Both the position numbers and the translations under genes were made by a program. DNA of 64,000 bases from Stenopsyche tienmushanensis. Taxonomy: Eukaryota > Arthropoda > Insecta > Trichoptera > Stenopsychidae. Each line of letters opens with the position of its first letter. Positions within the stretch are counted from its first letter, which is position 1. The notes beneath the pieces are model-generated. The model was not told the DNA's origin. It saw only the letters and a program-made list of their open reading frames with translations, and ran no database searches. This document shows, piece by piece, positions 37,061 to 48,659 of this stretch. The stretch is from the NCBI GenBank assembly GCA_008973525.1, contig WACJ01000528.1, forward strand, positions 2,108,001 to 2,172,000, read 5' to 3'.

Positions 37061-40000
37061 ATGGCGGTCGCGCCGCGCGACCTCTTCCGCGACGTCAAGT
37101 GCTACCTGTCGGGGGACGTGCCCGAGCAGGTGAGTCCCGTGGCCGTTGGAGTTTTCGAGCGCGTCTCCCGCCGACCCGTCCTGATCGCGCGTCTCGGTTT
37201 CAGGTGGCGGATCTGCTGCGCGCCGGAGGAGCCGAGCTAGCCAAGTACTTTTCGGACTTCGTCTCGCACCTGATATGCGGGCCGGACGCCCCCGAGACGG
37301 ATCTCGCCGACGCGGAGGATCTCTACGAGATTCCCGCGGCGACGCATCGCTGGGTGCTCGCCTGCGTCGAGAGGAGAAAGATCGTCAGCGTCAAGCCGTA
37401 TAGTCCGAGCCGGGACCGTCTGTTCTCGGGGGTCGTCGCCTGTCTCTCGCGGCTGCCCGCGGAGGACGCGAAGCTCCTGTACGCGCTCCTCACTTACTAC
37501 GGCGGGCGCGTCAAGCTCGCGCTCGACGCGGAATGCACGCATCTCGTGTCGGGGGCGGCCGCCGGCGCCAAATACGCGGCGGCGATCGCGCGCCCCGATT
37601 CGCTCGCCGTGGTCACCCCGGACTGGGTCGCCGACTGCGTCGAGGCCATGACGCGCCGCCCTCCGGAGCCCTATCACCCGAGGCTGCTCCGTCGGCCGTC
37701 GCCGGAGCGCGAGCCCTCACCCTCGCCGTCGCCCTCGTCGGCGCGGAGGGCGAGCGCCTTCGACTTCGACGACGGGCCCGCAAAGGCGGAGGGGCACGTC
37801 GACGGCGACGCCGAGAGCACGCTCGCGCTCGTCGACAAGCTGAAACAGCGGATGCCGCGGAGCCGCCCGCGCCCGGAGGCGAGGGCGCAGACGCCGCCGA
37901 CGGCCGCGCCGCGTCCACCGCAGCGCTTCCCGCCGCAGCAGCAGCGTCCGCTCGCCCCCCAGGGCCTCGGGGCCATACAGATCCAACAGCAGAGGATGCT
38001 GCAGAGTCGCCAGCTCCGCATGCAGATGCAGCAGCTCAATCAGAGCCTCCAGCAGCAGAGCGAGCGCCAGCTGCAGCAGTCGAACCGCGCGGCAACGCCG
38101 CGGCCGCAGGCGCCCGCCCAGCAGCAGGCGCGCGCGGCGGCGCCGCAGGCGAGGCACCCGGTTCCGCCCCGACCGCAGCAGCCGCTCGCTCAACAGCTGC
38201 AGGCCCAGCAGCTTCAGGCGCAGCAGCCGCGGGGCCTCGCGCAGCCGGTCCATCGGCAGCCTCAGCTCGCGCAGGTTCAGGCCGCCCGGCAGGCGCACCC
38301 CCTCGCCGGCAGGATCTCGCAGCAGCAGCTCCAGGGCCAGCCGCGCCCCGTCTCCCAGCAGGCGCTCGGCCAGCCGAACGCGGTCGCGCAGGTGGCCGGG
38401 GCACCCCCACAGCAAGTATGGAGACAGCAGACGGCGGCGGTCCCCGTTCAGCAGAGTCGCGCCCAACAACTGCTCCTGCAGCAGTCGCCCGTCGCCGGTT
38501 CGAAGCCGGCCCAGGCCGTCCAACTTCCGCCGCAGGGGGGACACGTCGCCGTCCAGAACGGACAGCTCGTGCAGCAAAACGCGCAACAGTCGCAGGCCGG
38601 CCGGGGAACGGCCTCTCCCGGGGGAGGTCAGCCCGTCTCGACGCAGGCGCCCGCCCAACAGATTCTCTCCAGACCGCTCGGGGGCTCGCAGGCGACTTCG
38701 CAAGTGCACCAGATCGGCTCGCAGGCGCAAGCTATACAGGCGGGTCAGCCCCCTCAGACGTCGAACGCGGGGGCTCAGACGATCCAGCAGCAGATGCAGG
38801 CCCAGCTGCTTCTGCAGCGGAGTCAGCCGCAGATTCAGCAGGGTCAGGCTCAGACGATGCAGCAGCAGCTGATGCATCAGCAGGGACAGCAGCAGCTCGT
38901 CCAGCAGCTCGGCCAGCAGCAGCTCGTGCAACAGCAGCTGGGCCAACAGCAGCTCGGCCAGCAGCAGCTCGTTCAGCAGCAGCTGATCTTGCAGAAGACT
39001 CAGGGTCAACAGCAACTGATCCAGCAGCAGGGACAGCAGCAACTCATTCAGCAGCAGGGTCAGCAGCAGCTCATCCAGCAGCAGGGTCAGCAACAGATGA
39101 TCCAGCAGCAGCAGGGTCAGCAACAAATGATCCAGCAGCAGGGTCAGCAGCAGATGATCCAGCAGCAGAGCCAACAGCAGCTCATCCAGCAGCAGGGACA
39201 GCAGCAGCTCGTTCAGCAGCAGGGCCAGCAACAGATGATCCAGCAGCAGGGTCAGCAGCAGCTGATGCAGCAGCAGCTCATGCAGCAGCAGAACCAACAA
39301 CAGCTCGTCCAGCAACAGGGCCAGCCGCAGCTGATCCAGCAGCAGGGTCAGCCTCAGCTGATCCAGCAGCAGCTCGTCCAGCAGCAGGGCCAGCCTCAGA
39401 CGATTCAGCAGCAACTCGCACAGCAGCTCGCGCAGCAGCAGCCGATACAGCAGCAGGGTCAGCCTCAGTCGATTCAACAGCAACTGATGCAACAGAAGGC
39501 GCAGCAGCATCTCATCCAGCAGCAGTTGATTCAGCAGGGTCAGTTGCAGCCGATCCAGCAGCAAGTCCAGACTCAGGCGATCCCCCAGCAGGGGGGTCAG
39601 CCGCAAGCGATTCAGCAGCAGGGCCAGCCTCCGTCGATGCAATCGCAGCCAATCCAGCAGCAGCTCGTCCAGCAGCAGGGTCAGCCGCAGCTAGTTCAGC
39701 AGCAGGGGCTGCAGACGGCGGTTCATCAGGGCGGCCAGCAGATTGCCACCCAGGATGGACCGCAGATTGCGACCCAACAAGGCGGTCAGCAGATGATCGC
39801 ATGGCAGCAGCAGCAGTTTCTTCAACAGAGACAGCAGCAGATCGTAACCGGACAGCCGGGTACGGTCGGACAGAGGGTGAGTGGATTCCATATTTTTTCT
39901 TGTGTCATCTGCCGCACCGGAAACTAGCAGAAATGGCGATTTCAAATATATTTTTTTACGAAAATTATGGATATTTATGATTATGAGCGTTTTTTAATTT

Positions 40001-43000
40001 CCATTTATCATTTTAAAATTTATCGAAGGTGTCATGGGGCACTGGAGGAAGACAGTTGATACATTTAGACGCTCAGACGCATGCTCAGCTGCAGCAGATG
40101 GATCCCCAGCAGAGAGCCCTGTTTGTCGCTCAGTTGCAAAAGCGTCGGCAGTTGTCGGCGCAGCGCGCTGCCCAGCAGCAGATGCAGCATCCGGCCTCTC
40201 ATACGCTGACGCTCGTGCGCGGTCAGCTGCCCCCGGGGCTCACCCCGCAGCAACAGGTACCAGTTGAACTGAGCTGTTCTATTGTTATCATTTAATATTT
40301 TAAAATCTCCACTCTAGACTGGTATTTTTTAAGAAGAAACTTAGGATATGTATGAAAAACTAAATAACACTCAAGTCATTATTTTTAAATAATATTTTTG
40401 GATACAGTAGTATATAATAATATACATATTAGGGGAACCCAAAAATATTCGAATATTCAATAAAAAAAAGTTCAAATTTTCAATTTAACAAAAATTTTAT
40501 ATGCAACATTATAAAATACAATTCCCTTCATTATTTAACACATATTCCCATCGCTCTAACAGTCTTTTGATCCCTTTTTTGTAAAAAAAAATTCAGCTTA
40601 AAACCAAAGATATGATTTTAAATGCATTTCTACTTTAGCTACATTTTTGAATTGTTTATCTCTCCGTAAATTTGAAAAGGTGGAAATCCATCGTGGCTAG
40701 ATCTGGTGAATTATCATGATGCGGTAACACTTCACCATGAACATCTTAGTGTGTTGTACTGGCTTTTGTGGCATTCCAACCCAAATTTAAAAAAAGCAGC
40801 ATACAATGTTGAATGTGGACATTGTTAGTTTCGGGTTTGGACATTTTACCATAGTTCTACAAACTGAACTCAAACATTAGGTTCCAAAATTTTCGAATAC
40901 TTTCGGGTTCCCCTAATTTATAATATAAAATCTACAATAATAAGATTTATGTTTCTGTCTGCAGCTTCAGTGGGTTCAGCAACAAGGGATTCGTGCGGCA
41001 GCCGCGGGAGCATCCGATTCGTCATCTGTTGCTCAACAACAGACTCAACAGCAAGTTCAGCAGATTCAAGTGCAGCAACCGCAACAAATGCAACAGCATC
41101 AACAGCAACAGCAGCAACAATACGCTCAGTTGCAAATGAGACAGCAGCAACACCAGCGTTTGCAACGTTTTCAAGCCCAAGTGCGAGAACACGCTGCCTA
41201 TAAGCAAGTTCAGCCTCCCGCTTTGCAGGTCAGTTCTGATAGTTCCCATATCTACTCTCGAAAAGCTGAAATTGTTTTGTTCATCCAAAAATGCATATCA
41301 AAATATTGATCTTCGTGATTTTAAACTGACCGTGTGTTCGCCAGACGGGGCCCGCTCAACAACCGAACGTTCCTCAGGGAGCCGTAGCTGCACGCCAAGC
41401 AATCGGTCCTGCAATACCAGATGTCACAGCACCACCTACGGACGCTACCATAGTTCAGCAGGGACTTTCTCCGGATCAAGGTGAAGGATTATGCAATTTA
41501 CCAGTAGTAAAAATTTACTTTGGCCAAACAATATCAGAAAATATATACTTCTATATTAAATTTCTTACATCTATCTCATATTACGTGGGAATGTTTTAAT
41601 ACTAAATCAATCAATCATTGGGTCAACTTGGTAAACGTTTCGAAGGGTGCTTTCATAGGCTTCTCGATAGAGACATCCAAGTTATTACAGTGATTGAGGA
41701 ATTTGAAATGACTGTGTTAGAGTACTGTGTGCGAGTCTAGTCCTTTTCCTAATAAGAGTGATACTCGAAGGTTCCAAAGACATGCACACTCTTGCCTAGA
41801 AGACCGACTGTCCCTTTCTCTCCCACGAGTGGAGCTCGACTGCCGTATTGCGCATGCATTTTTCCTCTCCCTGTCCCGCTTCACTTTACCAGACTAATAT
41901 GCATCAACATGATCCATCTGCTAATAGTGGATGGATGTGCTAATTCAAAAACTTTATTGGGTAGATGCCCAACAAACCATCAAAATTTCATCACAATTGG
42001 ATGAATAGTAAAAGATTTTTCACTATACATACTAAAGAAATTCATTTTATATATATACAATTAATGCAATTGGTTTGGGACAGTTGGGAGCCTCTGTCCT
42101 ACTTGAAGAATATATTTGTTTCCGCTTAAAATAGATATGACACATGGTAAAGATAAAACTAATTTAGAATATATACTTTTATAAAAATTAATTATTCTGC
42201 TATCGAAAATACTATGAAATAATAGAAAATATTTTTAATTTGATGATATATCGCATACTTTGTCAAGTGCAAATATCGATAGAAAAAGTGAATGCTCATG
42301 AGTCATGAGACAAAAGTTCACCGACAACTAAAATTCTCCAAGGACTTGCGTACAAGTCCATGGCCATTGACTTGTCGAGTCTGACCTTTATTTATAAAGG
42401 ATGAGGCAAATTGATGTATTTTCAATTTATATCATGCTTTTAGGATAAGTTTGGATTATTCTTCAAACTTGTTGCGAAATGTTGTATTTGTTACAGTAAG
42501 CGCTGTGATTCAAGGGCCTGGAGCCCCTCCGCTCGTTGTCAATTCTCGTACTAAAACAGCATTAGCAAACATGCTGAGCATTAGACTGCAAAGCACGCAA
42601 CCTCCACATCCGCAAGATGTTGCTGAACCTTCGGCTGCTGGGACGTTAAGGTATGCTCCGTAGATGTCGTACTTTGTACGAATTAAATGCAAATCATTTT
42701 TAATTACCTCATTCCTCTAGATTGATGACTGCTGCCCACAATGCTCCCCCGAGAGCACCCACCGAAGTAGTGCAAACATTACAACAGAGAAGAACGCTAT
42801 CCACTCAGCAGGGCCCACTTCATCATCAATTGCCAGTGTCACCTCATACTCATCAGGTAATTTCCTAATTTTACTTTGTTGTAGTATCATAATATTCTTT
42901 TGTAGAACTTGTTTGTTGATGAGAGGTTATTTTCCCCCAGCAGACTCTCGCGAAACCGACGTATGGGATCGGAGCAGCGCCGGGCGTCGTCAGAACTGCC

Positions 43001-44882
43001 GGTCGCACGCCAGCTCCGGCGCCTCCTCCGTCGGCTGCTTTACCTCGTGCACAGTTCTATGGCCATAATCCAAATCTCAAGTTACCTCCCGATCTATTCC
43101 TTCTCGGATGCATATTTCACATTGTGGAATATGGAAGCGATTCCAGTTCAAATGTTAAACAGTGGACGGAAGCCGTCGGACGTCACGGTGGCGAAGTCGA
43201 ATTGGGATATTGCGCTAGAGTCACTCATGTTCTGGCACAGACGCAAAAACATGGAGTAGTTATGCAGGTCGATAGAGGGATTTTTTCAGTTCATAGCGTA
43301 TTTACAGATAATATTTGATGGCTTATTATTTTTTGTTGTGTGTTTGAAGGCATTGCGCGATGCCAAGCGTTGTATTACGGCATATTGGCTATCCGACACG
43401 ATGACTAGAAGGCTGGTACTTCCTCCGTGGCAAGCATTACATTTGCCGCTCATGTATGCTCAATATGATCGTCCTGCGCAGAGGCACAGGGCTTCCATCA
43501 CCGGTTTCACAGGCGAAGATAGAAACCGAGTACGCTTCATGCTGGAGCATACCGGTGCAAAGGTAATTATAAAGCGCTTTTGAGCATTTTCGTCACGAGA
43601 TGATAAATTAATAAACAAATATGTCTCAGATAACATCATACCTGTCTCGCGATAACACTGTGCTCATTTGCAAACGGCCCGAGGGAGTTAAATACCAACG
43701 CGCTCGCGATTGGAATATTCCGACTGTGTCAGTACAGTGGGTTACCGATTTGCTATTGGGAAACATGAGCGCCCTCACGCAGGTAATTCGTCGTTGATCT
43801 GGTTAATGCTCCATTAAAATGTTGCCATAAATTTAATTCAATAAAATGATTTCAGTTGGAGCACAGTAAATATCAGCAATTCACTGTTAACGATCCGTTC
43901 AGGATGGATCACACTTTAGTTCCCCACCTTATGAGTGAGTATTACGATTGAGATTCAAATATTAGTTGAAAATATTGTAAAATAACTCTTCTTTTTTTGT
44001 GATATATAGATCCTTGGAAAATGCCTATAAATATAAGCCAAGAATCTCACGAGCGCGTGAAACGTGGTGCCTTACCTACGACAATTTCTCACAGACCCAA
44101 AAAACCTCGTATTACTCCGCCTACTCCTATACATAACATCCCTATCGTCTGCACTGAAAAACCGGATCCTATGAATGCCCCTCGTGTACTCTTTTCCTCT
44201 ATAAAAAATGTTGAAACTTACTCCAACATTATAAGGTAAATATTTAGACTCGTTATCAATTAGTGTCTTTGAAAATATTTGGATTGCATGTTTAAAAACA
44301 ATTTTTATTTTCAGACAACTTGGTGGATTCATCGTCACGCAGCCATCCGAAGCTACCCATCTAGTGATGGGACGTCTAGTGCGAACGCCCAATTTTATTT
44401 TGGCTCTCGTAACGGTCAAACACATTCTCACGACCGGTTGGATCTTTGAAAGTCAAAAGATGAGCAAATTCGCAGAGGAGACGAAATTTCCACTTCGCGA
44501 CGAGTCCTTCGATGCCATGTTTAATTGTGATATTTCTAAAATATTAAGTACGCCGATCGAAGAGCGAACTAAGCTCTTCGACGGTATAACTTTCTATATG
44601 ACGCCGGGCGTCCAACCCGGCAGAACTGTGCTCTCAAGTATGATAGAAATGTGCGGAGGAAAAGTAGACAAAAACAGAAAATCATACGTTTCCATTCAGG
44701 AAATGCACAAAGAAAGGCCATATAGTTACTTAGTGCTGACGGCTTCGAATGATTTACATTTAGTGTATTATTTACTTCAAGCGGAAAAAAATTTAAACAT
44801 TGTGTGTAATACTGAATTAGTGTTGATGTCGATAATGCATCAGAAAGTAGAGGTGTTGGAACATTTGGTCAAAATTAATTAA
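37061..44882 (+). CDS. PAXIP1: PAX transcription activation domain-interacting protein (PTIP), BRCT protein
   Basis: PTIP links the MLL3/4 H3K4 methyltransferase complexes and the DNA-damage response through BRCT domains. Exons: 37061-37129, 37204-39876, 40029-40256, 40965-41228, 41345-41480, 42497-42650, 42721-42856, 42941-43267, 43350-43562, 43630-43782, 43856-43934, 44010-44235, 44315-44882. They splice in phase to 1741 residues. Two N-terminal BRCTs (about residues 1-215, LFRDVKCYLSGD ... VVTPDWVADCVEA and YHPRLL) are followed by a Gln-rich region of about 850 residues. Next comes the conserved TKTALANMLSIRL segment, then four C-terminal BRCTs (FLLGCIFHIVEYG; CITAYWLSDT; VQWVTDLLLG; ITTGWIFESQKM; GGKVDKNRKSYVS). 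The Met at 37061 matches the family start (MAVAPRDLFRDVK); the longer upstream frame runs through an unlikely leader. Confidence 0.93.
38700..39710 (+). repeat. CAG-rich glutamine tandem repeat within PTIP exon 2
   Basis: About 1 kb of imperfect tandem repeats encode units like QQLIQQQGQ and QQMIQQQGQ. The codons are mostly CAG with CAA interruptions and 'ggtcag/ggccag' spacers. It is in frame with PTIP. The antisense strand reads as leucine-rich and the +1 frame as alanine-rich over long distances, which explains the large overlapping frames there. Confidence 0.9.
40430..40915 (-). mobile_element. Internally deleted mariner in PTIP intron 3
   Basis: TA duplications at 40430-40431 and 40914-40915 flank a 482-bp unit. 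Its inverted ends are GGGGAACCCAAAAATATTCG and GGGGAACCCGAAAGTATTCG. On the minus strand the interior keeps a decayed C-terminal mariner transposase: VLPHHDNSPDLATMDFHLF, equivalent to the HPPYSPDLAPSD(Y/F)HLF catalytic motif, then GIKRLLERWEYVLNN near the end. The N-terminal half is missing and frames are broken, so it cannot move by itself. Confidence 0.9.
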
Positions 44883-46463
44883 AGATTTGCTCTGAAATTC
44901 TTTACTAAGTTGTATATTTGTACATAATGAAAATTAACCATAGTTATATTTATATCCATTGGATCGAGTCGCTGTAGTGGTTTTCAATTTTACAAATAAT
45001 GGGAATTTAAGCGTCTTCCGTTCTTTTGCATTTTTTAGAATTAAAAATCAAAAAAAACCTTTATCTCGTTGTTGTCGTCAGAAATTGATATATATATAAA
45101 AATGATATATTGAAATTGGATATATCTTTAAATTTTATTGTATCTTAATCATTTCACCGAGGATTACAGTAAAGAGCCGGAACCGGCGATACTCCTTTGA
45201 GGCTGTGACTGATTTATTGAAAAAATATTTTTTTATTGGAGAATATAATTTATGGACTCGTTTAGGCTCAGATGAAATAAGGGTAGATTTATAATTCGTG
45301 TAAAGTAGTTTAAAATAAAGGAATCCTCAAAGACGCGACTCGGTCCAATCTATATGTTATGTGTGCGTGTGCGTGCGCGTGTGATAGTGGATATGTGCAT
45401 GTATGTTACGTATCTTTTGTGCTTGTAAGAATGTTGTCGCACATATGTTGTATGTTTGTATATATATATTTTTTACTATATTCTATATAGATTGTCGATA
45501 TTTTCAATACATAAGATATATTGTACTTTTTTCATTCTCGATAAATGTGAATTTAATTATAGACATTTTTTTAAAAAATCCATTTACTTTTATTTCATAT
45601 TCCTATCGATGCTCGTTGAAATTGTTAGCCAATTAAAATTGTTCTCATACGTAATACAAGTATGTTTTAATGTTTAGCCTAGTTTAAAAACTACCAAAGC
45701 TAATCGTCTTCTAGGTTCATAATATTACACGAGAGTCCATTATTTTATATTTTTTAATAGTCTGAAGATGAATGCAAAATTAGTAAATCCAATTTGATAA
45801 AAAAAAGTTTTTCCGGTTATTTTCTTTGTGTGCCTTAAACATAGGTATCTATTAGTAGTAGTAATCTATTGCAGTGGGTTATTTGTGTTCACATAGTGCG
45901 GATATACACAAGTATAAATATAGGGATGCAATTTTAAAACTGAAAAATACACTATTTTTCTATTTCTATTTGAACGGAAATGAAGTATTTTCATAAAGTG
46001 GTTTTAAACTTTTTTTTCTTCCTATAAATTGTTTCATAAAAATGTTTAAATCTAATATAACTTTGTAATTAAGATAAGGATAGTCTTCTAAAATTTAAGT
46101 TTAATCTGTAAAAGCGTTTACAATTGGATAAACTATTTTATAAATGTATTATTTTCTAAATAAAGGATAATAGATTGAAAGGAAGTTATTGAAAAAATGG
46201 AATTTAAAAGTAAAACTATATTTTTATTATTAAATACATTATTTTTATTCTTTTTAAGTATCATTCCATTTTAGCACGTTAGAGCTTTTAATATAATGTC
46301 ATGCAATTTTGCTTCGTATTTTGGTGAGATAATCTGATATTTCATTACACTTATTTGTAATAAGATTAATATATTTTTCAAAACTAGTCTGTTGACTATA
46401 ATAATACATCAACAAAATAATTCCCGAATCATCACTGATGCATCAAATAGCATTTTTAGAGAC

Positions 46464-47330
46464 TTTAAGGGGTGAAACCAGTTCAAGAGGCAGATTTTTT
46501 TTTTAACAGGGAAAGAATAATTAGAATTTCTTTAAACTTTGAGTATATCTTATTAATATTTTGAAGTGCATCTGAATTTTTTTTTAGTTCATTTCCACCA
46601 GAAATATCCGAGTTATAAGCTGCTGTAAATGGAATTAAAGCTCTGCGAGCCAACAACTACTTTCAGCTTGTTTATAATCGTTACAAATGCTGAATTCCCT
46701 TCGTTGAATAAGGCAAAAACCATAAATGCTGCAACCTTGATTACTTTCAGGCTAGAATGTAGTTGCCAAACGTCGAGTTGAAACATTCGTTTGCATTCTG
46801 TGTGACCACCTAAACATCTCTTCAGTAATTCATCTTTCGACATCTTATATATATTGGAAGAATTTATTTCTGAAGGTCGGGGGTGCAATGGAAAAAAGTT
46901 CGCTTCAGGTTCCATTCCAAGCGTTTTAGCTTTTTTTGCTGGCACTTGCATCTTCACTAAAACTTGATTGGCTCTTGATGTGTCAATTTCCATGGAAGGA
47001 CCTGTTACGTGGTTTACTACATCGGTCTTTGGTATCCTGTTTTCCTCTCAAATAAGATTATACTTCGACTTCAAACTTTCAACACATACTAGGAAGACCA
47101 AAGCTAAACTGATAATAACCGACGCTCTGGCGAAACGATACCAACGCTTCTAGTTAAGACCTCTATTCTAAGAATTTACAAATGAGAACAACTGTAGACA
47201 TCTTCCTCTTCTTTCATTTCTTTTTTCTTCGCATAATACAGGGGTATAGAGCTAGGTAGTGAACAAGGGTCTTCTAGGGCCATTGTTGCGTGCTCCAGCG
47301 CCGATTTGCGTTCAGTATAGTGCTCATAAC
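46464..47330 (-). mobile_element. Second copy of the Kolobok-like transposon remnant
   Basis: This is the inverted relative of 8825-9876. A 126-codon frame at 46613-46993 (-) is more intact than in copy 1: it reads [13 protein letters not shown], then [38 protein letters not shown] and FNEGNSA without a frameshift. The right end at 46464 reads TTTAAGGGGTGAAACCAG. Shared sequence extends to 'gcgtgctccagcgccgattt' near 47290. The LLYGTGIAD tail of copy 1 is missing here. Confidence 0.6.
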
Positions 47331-47514
47331 ATCAGAAAAAATCGGAATTTTGTTGTAAAATTTTGAAAACACTTTTGAATATTTGTACTAATAATTTATA
47401 AAATAAAAAAAATCGAACCGTCTAAACTGGTTTAAACGTGCTATAAGTTACTAAAAGTACTAGTCATAAATCAGACTTTTACTTCTTAAAATGTAATCGG
47501 AATTATAATTCAAG

Positions 47515-47800
47515 GCCGTAAAAAGGGGGTAGCAAAGCAGGCGGCAGGCGCAAAATGCAGAATACTGACCCACATGATTTTACTTTATTTGACCATTCTA
47601 CTTTACAAGATTTTGTAATGAGAGTTTGTAATCATTCTGTATACATATTCAGGTATGGTGTCCGATCGCTGAGCGCTTGTTCGTCATATCAGCGGTCCAA
47701 AAAGTGGACCGGTTGGACACACAGACCTTGTGGCCACTCCATCTTCTTTTAAGGCTTTTTGCGGCATTTTCTATGAACTGTACGATCACGGAAGTTCCCT
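47515..47800 (+). repeat. Dispersed repeat A, copy 4
   Basis: The best-kept copy, with 'ttcgtcatatcagcggtcc' and 'ccttgtggccactccatc', then 'ctttttgcggcattttctat' and 'gtacgatcacgga'. It holds a perfect 6-bp stem hairpin at 47694-47710. Confidence 0.65.
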
Positions 47801-47889
47801 CATATAAGGTTGCGAACGATATTTATCTATCTTACTAATTTATGCCACTATGTTAGCTAGTATTAAGTTACAAAATCTAGCTAATTTCT

Positions 47890-48310
47890 CACCTGCACTC
47901 AGAGTGACAGTGGGCACTCAAATTGAGAATGAGCGTGTCCTTGCGGATATGAATATTAAATTTAGGTTTTGCACCTTGCTGTGCACTTTTGTCCTGAATA
48001 GCGATACGAATAAACAGCTCGGCTAAGTGGAGGGTTCCCATGTTCCTTTGTCTCAGATGTGATATGATGGACCCATGTTTCATCCTGAATTGATTGATGA
48101 TACCATCACCAAACACTCGATTGAAACATCTTCACGTGTTGTTTTTGTTCCATTGTAAGCTAACGTGGCACCCATCTTTCTCGTGTCCAAAATTTCAGTC
48201 AATATACGTTGTACAGCATTTTTTGAAAGGCCTACCATCTCTGCTAGCCCGTGCACTTCACTATTTCTAGGGTGGTTACCTCATCAATCCTTGAAATGAC
48301 CTACAGTATA
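47890..48310 (-). pseudogene. Mariner transposase pseudogene
   Basis: Read on the minus strand with frame changes. A helix-turn-helix segment (LAEMVGLSKNAVQRILTE, then ILDTRKMGA) is followed by the catalytic start (DETWVHHITSETKEHG), matching the DETWIHHYTPETKEQ motif of mariner. A deletion joins the two parts, and stops break the rest. Confidence 0.8.
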
Positions 48311-48330
48311 ATTTCGGATGAAACCAGGCT

Positions 48331-48505
48331 AACCCTAGATCACTAATCATATTTTTGAGTTACACTGTCACTACATATTATGTGATGGCGACGTAATGAT
48401 ATGTACACGCAGTCAATACGCCTGGATCACTAATTTGCTTATTTAGAAAGGTAGTGGATGAGGAAAATTTGGGTACAACATATAACAATAGTAATCTAGG
48501 GTTAC
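48331..48505. mobile_element. Inverted-repeat element related to 6183-6325
   Basis: It begins CTAACCCTAGATCACTAATC and ends near 'aatctagggttac'. The internal 'gtacacgcagtcaatacgcc' matches 'gcacacgcagtgagtacgcc' in the 6.2-kb copy. It abuts the 5' side of the mariner pseudogene and may be the end of that same element. Confidence 0.5.
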
Positions 48506-48659
48506 AAGTAAAATGTATAACATGTATTAATTTTAATATGTAGGATTTTTAAGAAGTAAAAAGAATAATATGTTGTATTGTTTATTAAACAAGAACCCAA
48601 AAAAAATACTGCCACCAAATAAAATAGACAATCATTATGAAATTGAATAAAAACTATTT

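Larger units (their letters stand above)
44883..48659. other. Intergenic region between PTIP and mevalonate kinase
   Basis: AT-rich. It holds the PTIP 3' untranslated region, a GT microsatellite at about 45360-45385, and from 46464 on a cluster of mobile-element remnants listed separately. No conserved gene is visible. Confidence 0.6.

Noticed and set aside
37717..39642. 641-codon leucine-rich frame antisense to PTIP
   Set aside because: It is the complement of CAG-coded glutamine repeats (CTG = Leu); no domain, and the sense strand is clearly PTIP.
37533..39980. 815-codon alanine-rich frame overlapping PTIP
   Set aside because: It is the +1 frame of the same CAG repeat (GCA/AGC), with no plausible protein pattern.
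47889..48116. 75-codon frame as a host gene
   Set aside because: The adjacent frame reads DETWVHH and SETKE of mariner transposase, so this frame is the shifted reading of a pseudogene.
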